Assembly: GCF_003952465.1 (NCBI RefSeq)
Contig: NZ_CP034448.1
Span: 992,001 to 1,056,000, forward strand
Length of the DNA stretch: 64,000 bases
Direction of reading: 5' to 3'
Source of the DNA: Mesorhizobium sp. M1B.F.Ca.ET.045.04.1.1
GTDB taxonomy: Bacteria > Pseudomonadota > Alphaproteobacteria > Rhizobiales > Rhizobiaceae
A program made the position numbers and the translations under genes. Below, piece after piece: positions 26,473 through 33,826 of the stretch (position 1 is the stretch's first letter; every line of letters begins with the position of its first letter). The notes beneath the pieces were generated by a model, which did no database searches, was not told the DNA's origin, and worked only from the letters and a program-made list of their open reading frames with translations.

Positions 26473-26789
26473 GGCTCTTCCCTTTCAAGGCGTTGCTTCA
26501 GGTCGCTGAGGGCGGCCAATCGCCCCCGCTCGAACTTGCCGATCCAACGCTCGGCGATCTCGTTGATCGGAACGGGGTTGAGGTAGTGCTCCTTCTCCCG
26601 GCCCCGGCGCACGGTGGTGACTAGATTTGCTTCTTCCAGGATCACCAGGTGCTTGGTCACCGCCTGGCGAGTCATGTCCATCCGTTCGCAGAGCGCATTC
26701 AGCGTCTGCCCGTTCCGGGCATAGAGGCTGTCCAGCAATTGCCGGCGAGTCGGGTCGGCCAAAGCGCGAAAGACGGCATCCATGCTCAT
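26469..26789 (-). CDS. ArsR-family winged-helix repressor
   Basis: A 106-residue regulator: AVFRALADPTRRQLLDSL start and recognition region MDMTRQAVTKHLVILEEANLV, with no metal-binding CxC motif, so it is a non-metal ArsR (PaaX/SdpR-like group). The ATG at 26789 lies at the predicted transcription start, suggesting a leaderless mRNA; 26783 is an alternative. It is the first gene of the operon and probably represses itself through the palindrome at 26799-26818. Confidence 0.88.
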   Translation of the reverse strand: MSMDAVFRALADPTRRQLLDSLYARNGQTLNALCERMDMTRQAVTKHLVILEEANLVTTVRRGREKEHYLNPVPINEIAERWIGKFERGRLAALSDLKQRLEREEP

Positions 26790-26794
26790 GGCTT

Positions 26795-26823
26795 TAATAT
26801 GCAACCATTTGGTTGCATGTCAA
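26795..26823 (-). promoter_or_regulatory. ArsR/SRPBCC operon promoter with embedded operator
   Basis: On the minus strand, TTGACA (26823-26818) and ATATTA (26800-26795) are separated by 17 bp. The spacer is almost wholly the palindrome ATGCAACCATTTGGTTGCAT (26799-26818), two perfect 8-bp arms around 4 bases. A repressor bound there would cover both promoter boxes. The start point would fall at about 26789, the ATG itself. Confidence 0.7.
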
Positions 26824-26865
26824 GTGGCACGACGGAACCAGGCAATCACTTGCCGGTGAATGGCG

Positions 26866-27291
26866 TCAGTTCTTGCGGGAAAACCAGAAGGCGTCGGTCA
26901 TGCGTTTCATGCCGATGCGCTCGTAGAAGCCGACGGCGTCGGGCAGCGAGATCAGGCTGACGGCGACCGAAGGGCCGAGCTGGCGGCGCGCCTCGTCCAT
27001 CAGGCCCTTGCCGACGCCCAGCCCTTGCGCTGAGGCAGACACGGCGAGCTCGGAAATGTAGCAGACCCAGGAGAAGTCGGTGACGCCGCGAGCGACGCCG
27101 ATCAGCGGCTTGCCTTCGATATCGAGGCGCGCCGTCAGCACCAGGCTGGCATTGCCGAGCATCGTCTTCAGCCGGGCCTCGTCATCGACGGGGCGCGTTT
27201 CGCCGAGGCCGGATTCCACCAGCACGCGGCGGAATTCGGCGACATCGAGCGTGGGTTCGCTTGCGTAGAGAATCTTCGAAATCGGCGCCAT
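26866..27291 (-). CDS. GNAT-family N-acetyltransferase
   Basis: A 141-residue acetyltransferase. The acetyl-CoA-binding motif A reads ISELAVSASAQGLGVGKGLMDEARR, followed by the motif B region LPDAVGFYERIGMKRMTDAFW. Length fits a single GNAT domain. ATG 27291 (MAPISKILYASEP) is taken because upstream sequence lacks family similarity. It is divergent from leuD. Substrate unknown. Confidence 0.82.
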   Translation of the reverse strand: MAPISKILYASEPTLDVAEFRRVLVESGLGETRPVDDEARLKTMLGNASLVLTARLDIEGKPLIGVARGVTDFSWVCYISELAVSASAQGLGVGKGLMDEARRQLGPSVAVSLISLPDAVGFYERIGMKRMTDAFWFSRKN

Positions 27292-27453
27292 GCCGCCAAG
27301 GTGCCCGATCGGTCGGCATTTTGAAAGTGCGCGGTGCCGATCTCTTGTTCGATGGCCCAAGCCCAACCGCCAACAGTTGCCTTTCATTTGCCGCCGGCTT
27401 TGTGTAAACCGTCCCGCAAAATTCCCCGCAGCAAAAGAAGACGGGCAAGGACC

Positions 27454-28059
27454 ATGGACAAATTCACCAAGCTCACAGGCGTCGCCGCGCCCATGCCGAT
27501 CGTCAATGTCGACACCGACATGATCATCCCGAAGGACTACCTGAAGACGATCAAGCGCACCGGGCTTGGCACCGGCCTGTTCGCCGAGATGCGCTACAAG
27601 GACGACGGCTCGGAGAACCCGGATTTCGTGCTCAACAAGCCGGCCTACCGCAAGGCGCAGATCCTGGTCGCCGGCGACAATTTCGGCTGCGGCTCGAGCC
27701 GCGAGCATGCGCCCTGGGCGCTGCTTGATTTCGGCATTCGCTGCGTGATCTCGACCTCGTTCGCCGACATTTTCTACAACAATTGCTTCAAGAACGGCAT
27801 CCTGCCGATCACCGTCAGCCCGGAGGACCTCGACAAGCTGATGGACGACGCCTCGCGCGGCTCCAACGCGACGCTGTCGGTCGATCTCGAGGCCAAGGAG
27901 ATCCGCGGCCCGGACGGCGGCGTGGTCACGTTCGACCTCGACGACTTCAAGCGCCACTGCCTGTTGAACGGCCTCGACGACATCGGGCTCACCATGGAGA
28001 AGGCCGGCGCCATCGCGTCCTTCGAGAAGAAGAATGCCGAGCAGCGCCCCTGGGCCTGA
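27454..28059 (+). CDS. leuD: 3-isopropylmalate dehydratase small subunit
   Basis: A 201-residue LeuD. It has the N-terminal [17 protein letters not shown], the swivelling-domain signature [17 protein letters not shown] and the [17 protein letters not shown] segment. With LeuC (not in the window) it isomerises 2-isopropylmalate to 3-isopropylmalate in leucine synthesis. ATG 27454 has AAGG 5 bases upstream. leuB follows 2.4 kb downstream on the same strand, separated by three unrelated genes and two repeats, so the two are not a tight operon. Confidence 0.95.
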   Translation: MDKFTKLTGVAAPMPIVNVDTDMIIPKDYLKTIKRTGLGTGLFAEMRYKDDGSENPDFVLNKPAYRKAQILVAGDNFGCGSSREHAPWALLDFGIRCVISTSFADIFYNNCFKNGILPITVSPEDLDKLMDDASRGSNATLSVDLEAKEIRGPDGGVVTFDLDDFKRHCLLNGLDDIGLTMEKAGAIASFEKKNAEQRPWA

Positions 28060-28124
28060 GCGTTGTGAACTCATAGCCCGGCCCTCGCAGGCCGGGTTTG
28101 CGGCGGCTGAATGGAGGGACAGTC

Positions 28125-29063
28125 ATGACACGCTCGCTTCTGGCCGGCGCCTGCGCCTCGGCGGCAATCCTTCTGGCTATGGCCGGCGCAAGCGCGCAGA
28201 CACAAACGCCCGCCACCCAGCAGACGCCTGAAACTTCCGACCAGGGAACGACCGTTCAGGGATCGGGCAGCGACGACGCGGCCGCGCCAGACGATGACAG
28301 CCAGGCGCCGATCCCGTTCGAGGGTGGCCAGCTCACCATCACGCAGCCGGAACAGGACGGCGAGAAGGTGCTGTCCTATGACGGCAAGGAGCTCGCCAGC
28401 AACTACGACGTCTTTTTCGACAGGATCGTCAAGATCGGCGACGTCAACGTGGCGCTGGTCGACGTCGGCGACGGCGGCAACCAGTGCGGACCGGCCAAGG
28501 TCATCGTCTGGAAGCCGAAGGACGGCGAGATCCAGACCATCACGGTCGAGCAGGACGAATGCGGCGCGCCGCCGGCGGCGGTCTCCGACAACGCCATCTA
28601 TTTCGTGCCCTACCTCCTGCCGGGCGATTCCAAGCCGGCGCTGCAATGGTCGCCGACCACCGGGCTGACGACCTCGGGCGAGCTCACCTATTCGCCGGAA
28701 CCCGGCACCGACTGGAAGGACGTCGATCCGTCGAAATACGACAACATCATCGACGCGTTCCACAACGAGGCCGTCTACAAGGCGGCAGAGGCGCTGCTCG
28801 GCAAGGACATGCCGGATGTGGCGACCAGCCTGCTGGTCGGCGGCGGCACCGAAAAGACGGCCTCCGGCGCTTTCTACGCCAGCGGCTGCGTGCCGCATGA
28901 CTGCGGCGGCAATGACGGCTTCATGGCGGTCGACCCGGTGAAGCACAAGGTCTATTTCGCCCGCCGCGGCGACAATCCCGAGCCGGATGCCTGGCCGCCG
29001 GTGAAGAACTGGCCGGAGGATATCAAGAAGGCGCTGGACGAGGCGCAGGGATCGGGGAATTAG
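28125..29063 (+). CDS. Secreted protein of unknown function
   Basis: A 312-residue exported protein with a clear signal peptide (ACASAAILLAMAGASAQ) and then a low-complexity Thr/Gln/Asp-rich linker (about 25-65). The mature domain (about 70-300) is acidic and includes SYDGKELASNYDVFFDRIVKIG-like, VDVGDGGNQCGPAKV and DECGAPP segments, plus a likely disulfide pair in ASGCVPHDCGGNDG. ATG 28125 has GGAGGGA 6 bases upstream. No family recognised; rhizobial periplasmic protein of unknown role. Confidence 0.7.
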   Translation: MTRSLLAGACASAAILLAMAGASAQTQTPATQQTPETSDQGTTVQGSGSDDAAAPDDDSQAPIPFEGGQLTITQPEQDGEKVLSYDGKELASNYDVFFDRIVKIGDVNVALVDVGDGGNQCGPAKVIVWKPKDGEIQTITVEQDECGAPPAAVSDNAIYFVPYLLPGDSKPALQWSPTTGLTTSGELTYSPEPGTDWKDVDPSKYDNIIDAFHNEAVYKAAEALLGKDMPDVATSLLVGGGTEKTASGAFYASGCVPHDCGGNDGFMAVDPVKHKVYFARRGDNPEPDAWPPVKNWPEDIKKALDEAQGSGN

Positions 29064-29093
29064 GGTTTTCGCGACGGTGCGCCCTCGCGGCTT

Positions 29094-29271
29094 CGTCATC
29101 CACGGGCGGAGCGACGCGCAGCGGAGCGCAGACCCGAGGATCCATTCCGTAACGGTTGCCGAGGAATACTGCGTGCCAGAATTCTGCACCGCTGCGACGC
29201 CTCGATGTCACGGTATGGATTCCAGGGTCTGCGCGCGTCGCTTCGCTCCTTGCTCCGCCCTGGAATGACGA
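29094..29271. repeat. Palindromic intergenic repeat, family C (copy 3)
   Basis: Left hairpin TCCACGGG/CCCGAGGA, right hairpin TTCCAGGG/CCCTGGAA, with GGATCCATTCCGTAAC and GTCACGGTATGGATTC between them. An uninterrupted potential target for the IS110 element described at 7948. The remaining gap up to 29396 holds only the RidA leader region. Confidence 0.8.
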
Positions 29272-29396
29272 CCGGAGGGATGCTTCGGCTAATCTCTGAG
29301 GCTTGCGTTTGCATTCGTGATAATGGTCCGCCTTGCCTGGCCCACGACCAGCAGCGCTTCTTTTGCTAGATGCATGCCAACCAACGCGAGGCCCCC

Positions 29397-29780
29397 ATGC
29401 GCAAGCTCATCTCCACCGGCTCCCCCTTCGAAAAAACCGCCGGTTACTCCCGCGCGGTGGTGCAGGGCGACTGGTGTTTCGTGTCGGGAACGACCGGCTA
29501 CGACTATGCCACGATGACGATGCCGGAGACTATCGAGGCGCAGACGCGCAACTGCCTCGCGACCATCGCCAAGGCTCTGGCCGAGGGCGGCTTCGACATG
29601 GCCGATGTGGTGCGGGCGCATTACTACGTCACCGACCAGGCTTATGTTGACGTGGTCTTCCCAATCCTCGGCGAGGCATTCGGCGACATCCGTCCGGCGG
29701 CGACGATGATCGTCTGCCAGCTCAACAAGCCCGAGATGAAGATCGAGATCGAGGTGACGGCGCTCAAGCGCACGGCATGA
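29397..29780 (+). CDS. RidA-family protein
   Basis: A 127-residue Rid/YjgF-type protein: GYSRAVVQGDWCFVSGTTG, ETIEAQTRNCLATIAKALAEGG, and the C-terminal RPAATMIVCQLNKPEMKIEIEV. Canonical RidA hydrolyses reactive 2-aminoacrylate-type enamines with an arginine in the segment R(P)A(R/A)T; here RPAAT keeps Arg one position earlier, as in several Rid subgroups, so enzymatic activity is uncertain. ATG 29397 has GAGG 5 bases upstream; 29370 is an in-frame alternative without one. Followed closely by a VOC protein. Confidence 0.82.
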   Translation: MRKLISTGSPFEKTAGYSRAVVQGDWCFVSGTTGYDYATMTMPETIEAQTRNCLATIAKALAEGGFDMADVVRAHYYVTDQAYVDVVFPILGEAFGDIRPAATMIVCQLNKPEMKIEIEVTALKRTA

Positions 29781-29792
29781 GGAGCTGAAACC

Positions 29793-30143
29793 ATGCAGGT
29801 CCGGCGCATCGTAGCCAACATCGCCACACAGGATATCGCGGCGGCGAAACGCTTCTATCAGGACGTGCTCGGCCTCGATCCGCTCATGGATCTAGGCTGG
29901 ATCGCCACTTACGGCTCGCAAGAGACAATGACCGTCCAGATCAGCTTCATGGCTGAAGGCGGATCCGGCACGCCGGTGCCGGATCTCTCGATCGAGGTCG
30001 ACGACGTCGATGCGGCGTTTGCCGCCATGCGCAAGGCCGGCTTCGCCATCGAATACGGCCCCGCGGACGAACCCTGGGGCGTGCGGCGTTTCTATGTGCG
30101 CGACCCGTTCGGCCGGCTGGTGAATATTCTCTCGCACCGGTAG
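29793..30143 (+). CDS. VOC (glyoxalase/bleomycin-resistance/dioxygenase) superfamily protein
   Basis: A 116-residue single-domain VOC protein: RRIVANIATQDIAAAKRFYQ, then VPDLSIEVDDVDAAFAAM and the terminal VRRFYVRDPFGRLVNIL. It starts 12 bp after the RidA stop with GAGGAGC upstream, so the two are likely cotranscribed. VOC proteins are dimers that use metal for isomerisation, dioxygenation or bind antibiotics. Function not predictable. Confidence 0.8.
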   Translation: MQVRRIVANIATQDIAAAKRFYQDVLGLDPLMDLGWIATYGSQETMTVQISFMAEGGSGTPVPDLSIEVDDVDAAFAAMRKAGFAIEYGPADEPWGVRRFYVRDPFGRLVNILSHR

Positions 30144-30182
30144 GTGCGCTGCACGTCTCCTTTGAGACGCTGGCGGGACAGC

Positions 30183-30337
30183 ACCCCCCTCTGTCCTGCC
30201 GGACATCTCCCCCGCAAGGGGGGAGATTGGCAGTTTCGGCGCCTCGCTTCTTCCTGCGGCGTTAGGAGATTAGCGAAAGCCGGCGCGACATCGATCTCCC
30301 CCCTTGCGGGGGAGATGCCCGGCAGGGCAGAGGGGGG
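30183..30337. repeat. Palindromic intergenic repeat, family A (copy 3)
   Basis: Outer arms ACCCCCCTCTGTCCTGCCGG and CCGGCAGGGCAGAGGGGGG; inner arms CATCTCCCCCGCAAGGGGGG and the inverse CCCCCCTTGCGGGGGAGATG. Located between the VOC gene and leuB, both on the plus strand. Confidence 0.8.
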
Positions 30338-30428
30338 TGTGAAGGATCTCGGCGCTCGTCCTCTTGCGCACAGCCCGCCCGACGTTTAGCAAGGCCGCGG
30401 TTCAATTCTCTCTCCCGGACGGTTCTCC

Positions 30429-31532
30429 ATGGCTTCGAAAAATCTCTTCCTGCTCGCCGGCGACGGCATCGGCCCCGAGGCCATGGCCGAGGTGAAGAAG
30501 CTGATTGCCGCCATGAACGGGAAGCTCGACAGCGGTTTCGTCACCGACGAGGGGCTGGTCGGCGGCTCAGCCTACGATGCGCATGGCGCGGCGATCTCCG
30601 ATGCCGACATGGCAAAGGCGATTGCCGCGGACGCCGTGCTGTTCGGCGCGGTCGGCGGGCCGAAATGGGACAAGGTGGCTTACGAGGTGCGCCCCGAGGC
30701 CGGACTGCTGCGGCTGCGCAAGGACATGGAGCTGTTCGCCAATCTTCGCCCGGCGATCTGCTATCCGGCGCTCGCGGCATCCTCCTCGCTCAAGCAAGAG
30801 GTGGTCGAGGGGCTCGACATATTGATCGTGCGCGAGCTCACCGGCGGCGTCTATTTCGGCGAGCCGAAAGAGATCATCGATCTCGGCAACGGCCAGAAGC
30901 GCGGCATCGACACGCAGGTCTACGACACGTTCGAGATCGAGCGCATCTCGGGCATCGCCTTCGAGCTCGCGCGGACGCGCCGCAACCATGTGACTTCTAT
31001 GGAAAAGCGCAACGTCATGAAGTCGGGCGTGCTGTGGAACGAGGTGGTCACCCAGACGCACAAGGCCAAATTCAGCGACGTCAAGCTCGACCACATGCTG
31101 GCCGACGCCGGCGGCATGCAACTGGTGCGCTGGCCGAAACAGTTCGACGTCATCGTCACCGACAATCTGTTCGGCGACATGCTGTCAGACGTGGCGGCGA
31201 TGCTGACGGGCTCGCTCGGCATGCTGCCTTCGGCCTCGCTCGGCGCGCCGGACGTCAAGACCAAGAAGCGCAAGGCGCTCTACGAGCCGGTGCACGGCTC
31301 GGCGCCCGACATCGCCGGCAAGGGCATCGCCAACCCGATCGCGATGATCGCATCCTTCGCTATGTGCCTGCGCTATTCCTTCGCCATGGTGGCCGAGGCC
31401 GACAAGCTCGAAGCGGCAATCGCCGCCGTGCTCGACGACGGCCTGCGCACCAAGGACATCATGTCCGAAGGCATGACCGAGGTCGGCACCACCCAAATGG
31501 GCGATGCCATCATCGCCAAGTTCCTGGGCTAG
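30429..31532 (+). CDS. leuB: 3-isopropylmalate dehydrogenase
   Basis: A 367-residue LeuB that oxidatively decarboxylates 3-isopropylmalate to 4-methyl-2-oxopentanoate with NAD+. Signatures: [18 protein letters not shown], substrate-binding [30 protein letters not shown], catalytic-type segment [13 protein letters not shown] (Lys) and [14 protein letters not shown], then the NAD motif [21 protein letters not shown] 30429 follows the C-rich repeat region with CGGACGG upstream. A GNAT gene follows 5 bp downstream. Confidence 0.96.
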   Translation: MASKNLFLLAGDGIGPEAMAEVKKLIAAMNGKLDSGFVTDEGLVGGSAYDAHGAAISDADMAKAIAADAVLFGAVGGPKWDKVAYEVRPEAGLLRLRKDMELFANLRPAICYPALAASSSLKQEVVEGLDILIVRELTGGVYFGEPKEIIDLGNGQKRGIDTQVYDTFEIERISGIAFELARTRRNHVTSMEKRNVMKSGVLWNEVVTQTHKAKFSDVKLDHMLADAGGMQLVRWPKQFDVIVTDNLFGDMLSDVAAMLTGSLGMLPSASLGAPDVKTKKRKALYEPVHGSAPDIAGKGIANPIAMIASFAMCLRYSFAMVAEADKLEAAIAAVLDDGLRTKDIMSEGMTEVGTTQMGDAIIAKFLG

Positions 31533-31537
31533 CTCAA

Positions 31538-32023
31538 ATGGCGGTCGACGTCCGCTGGGCGACGACCGAAGACGCCGAGGCGCTCGCCACCGTGCTTTGC
31601 GAGATGGCGGCGCACTATCGGCAGGCGCCGCTCGATCACGGCCGGGCGACGGCTACGGCGAGGCAGTGGCTCGGCGACGAAAGCCCGGCCTATCCGCATT
31701 TCGCGATGGCCTTTTCGGACGGGGCGGTTGTCGGGTTGGCATCGGTGGCGATCGCGCATCCCGGCATCGATCTCGAACGGCTGATGTTCCTGAAGGACCT
31801 GTTCGTGCGCGGCAGCGCCCGCAACAAAGGCGTTGGCCGAGCGCTGATCGGCTTTCTCGCCAATCATTGTGTCAGCAAGGGCATCGGCCGCATCGATCTG
31901 ACGACCGAAGACTGGAACGAAGGCGCGCAGCGCTTCTACGGCCGGCTCGGTGCCGAGCGCCACAGCCAGAAGGTGTTCCTCAGGCTGTCCGGCGAGGCGC
32001 TGAGGACGGCCGCTAAATCCTGA
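31538..32023 (+). CDS. GNAT-family N-acetyltransferase
   Basis: A 161-residue acetyltransferase: VRWATTEDAEALATVLCEMA start and acetyl-CoA motif LKDLFVRGSARNKGVGRALIGFLAN, followed by IDLTTEDWNEGAQRFYGRLGAE, as in RimI-like and diamine-acetyltransferase-like enzymes. It begins 5 bp after leuB and is likely in the same transcript. Its 3' end overlaps the convergent CSD-DUF805 gene by 11 bp. Substrate unknown. Confidence 0.82.
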   Translation: MAVDVRWATTEDAEALATVLCEMAAHYRQAPLDHGRATATARQWLGDESPAYPHFAMAFSDGAVVGLASVAIAHPGIDLERLMFLKDLFVRGSARNKGVGRALIGFLANHCVSKGIGRIDLTTEDWNEGAQRFYGRLGAERHSQKVFLRLSGEALRTAAKS

Positions 32024-32672
32024 CACCAGCCGGCATCGGACCCCACCGGTTCTCCTTGAATTGAGAGGGAAGAAGACCGAAGACGAGAAAGGCCATGGCG
32101 CCCAAAGCCGGAGTGTAGCAAAGCAAGACAAGCCAGCCGGTCAGCCCGATGTCGTGCAGACGCCGCACGACGACCGCGATCGACGGCAGGATCGCTGCCA
32201 GCACGAAAAGCAGGGCAGGAATGTGCCCGATCGAGGTCCCTGGACCGTCATCGAAACCGCTTATCGCCAGGTTGAGCAGAATGCCGAAACCGAACAGCGC
32301 GACGAACAAGATGGAGAACCAGAGATAGAATGCCCAAAACTCCTTGCGGCGGGCTCGGCCGGTGAAATTCAAGTAGTCATCGCCCAGCGCTCGCAGGAAA
32401 TACGCCCAGAGCCCCATCGACGTGGCGGAACGGTTTTCGGTGGCGCGGCCGCCCGCAGGCTGCCGACTGCCGCTTGGCGGCGCTGCGGCTGTTCTCGCGG
32501 CCACGATATCGGGCGCCGTTCCGTCGTCCGGCGTGAACTCGACCGGCATGGCTCTGGAAATGGTCATGTTCTGGGTCAGGTCGGCGCGGCTGAAGATGTA
32601 GCGCTTGCCGTCAACGCCGTTGATGTAGCCGTAGTCGTGATCCTGGTCGTAGTGAAACACCGTACCGCGCAT
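32013..32672 (-). CDS. Cold-shock-like domain + DUF805 membrane protein (paralogue 1)
   Basis: A 219-residue protein with an unusual pairing. Residues 1-55 (MRGTVFHYDQDHDYGYING, KRYIFSRADL) resemble a cold-shock/OB-fold domain with the glycine-aromatic pattern of RNP motifs. After a Pro/Ala-rich linker, residues 85-219 form DUF805: NFTGRARRKEFWAFYLW and VRRLHDIGLTGWLVLLC, with four membrane helices. ATG 32672 has GGGGGAA 5 bases upstream. A paralogue lies directly upstream (32746-33453) on the same strand; the pair arose by duplication. Role unknown; a membrane-tethered nucleic-acid binder is one reading. Confidence 0.8.
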   Translation of the reverse strand: MRGTVFHYDQDHDYGYINGVDGKRYIFSRADLTQNMTISRAMPVEFTPDDGTAPDIVAARTAAAPPSGSRQPAGGRATENRSATSMGLWAYFLRALGDDYLNFTGRARRKEFWAFYLWFSILFVALFGFGILLNLAISGFDDGPGTSIGHIPALLFVLAAILPSIAVVVRRLHDIGLTGWLVLLCYTPALGAMAFLVFGLLPSQFKENRWGPMPAGVRI

Positions 32673-32745
32673 TGCCGTTCCCCCTTGCGTAGCGTCCCGC
32701 AAAACTACCTAAGGTTGCGGTAAATTGCAACGTGCACGTTTTCCG

Positions 32746-33453
32746 TTAGAGCCTGACGCCGGCCGGCACCGGTCCCCATTTGTTGTCGCCGGCCTGGGTC
32801 GGGATCAGCGCGAAGACCAGGGTGGCGAGCCCGCCGACATAGGGCAGGAAGCAGAGGATGGCGAGCCAGCCGGTCAGACCGAGATCGTGCAGCCGGCGCA
32901 CGATGAGCGCGATCCAGGGCAGGATCGTGAGCAGGACGTAAAGACCGAAAAGGCCGAACATGACGACCGGTCCGTCGCCGCCGCCCTCGACATCGCCGCG
33001 CGACAAGTCCGCGGACAGCCCGACACCGATGGCGACAACAAGGCCGATCGTCCAGAACAGGCAAAAGCCCCAGAACTCCTTGCGCCGGGCGCGGCCGGAG
33101 AAGTTGACGTAGTTCGTCGTCAGGCCGCGCCAGAAATAGCTCCACAGGCCGGTGGATTGCGCCGTCCCGTTCTCGGCGTTGCGGCCGAAATGCGCCGGCG
33201 CGGGCGCGCTGCCGGGCAGCGGTGCGGCGGGAGCAGCCGGCGAGCCGCCCCTTGCGGGAGAGGTCATGCGGGCGCGGATAGACAAGATGCCGCTTGCCCG
33301 ATCGCCGTTCGGCTGGAACTCGACCTCGTCGCCCCTCGCCAGCGCCATTTCGCGGCGCAGGTCCTCGCGCGCGAATGTGTAGCGCTTGCCGTCGGCACCC
33401 GCGATGAAACCGAAGCCCTGCTGCTCGTCATAGTGAAGAACTTCGCCGCGCAT
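32746..33453 (-). CDS. Cold-shock-like domain + DUF805 membrane protein (paralogue 2)
   Basis: A 235-residue paralogue of 32013-32672 with the same order: OB-fold-like start MRGEVLHYDEQQGFGFIAG and KRYTFAREDL, a longer Ala/Pro-rich linker (about 62-95), then DUF805 with NFSGRARRKEFWGFCLFW and VRRLHDLGLTGWLAILC. Both end in WGP.PAGVR. The two genes are 73 bp apart. Conservation of both domains and of the C-terminus argues that the fusion is functional. ATG 33453 has GGGGGACGGG upstream. Confidence 0.8.
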   Translation of the reverse strand: MRGEVLHYDEQQGFGFIAGADGKRYTFAREDLRREMALARGDEVEFQPNGDRASGILSIRARMTSPARGGSPAAPAAPLPGSAPAPAHFGRNAENGTAQSTGLWSYFWRGLTTNYVNFSGRARRKEFWGFCLFWTIGLVVAIGVGLSADLSRGDVEGGGDGPVVMFGLFGLYVLLTILPWIALIVRRLHDLGLTGWLAILCFLPYVGGLATLVFALIPTQAGDNKWGPVPAGVRL

Positions 33454-33573
33454 TGCCCGTCCCCCTTTGCGCCACGCCTAGACTGTTCAAAGTCGCGGCG
33501 AACCGCAAGAGGCATGCGGAAATGGAGAGCATTTGGTCAGGTCTAAAGCCTCGTCTTTGCTTATCCGACGTAG

Positions 33574-33753
33574 GCGCTGCCCCTCACCTGCCTGCCGGCA
33601 TCCTCTCCCCGTATAGTGACGGGGAGAGGGCGCTGTCGTCGCCGCTTTCGCCAATCGCCAATGTCGCAAGAAGAGCGCCGAGGTCGCGGCCAGCCCCCTT
33701 CTCCCCGTCACTATACGGGGAGAAGTGCCCGGCAGGGCGATGAGGGGCGGCGC
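33574..33753. repeat. Palindromic intergenic repeat, family B (copy 2)
   Basis: CCCCGTATAGTGACGGGG and its inverse 100 bp apart, with outer arms GCGCTGCCCCTCACC and GATGAGGGGCGGCGC, and the central TTTCGCCAATCGCCAATGTC found in other copies. The rest of the 33454-33826 gap shows no gene. Confidence 0.8.
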
Positions 33754-33826
33754 AGACTTCTGTAGTTGGTTCCGTTGCCCTGGCGAGTCCTTGGGTGGCT
33801 ATGGACCACTGAATCGGGGCGAGGGC

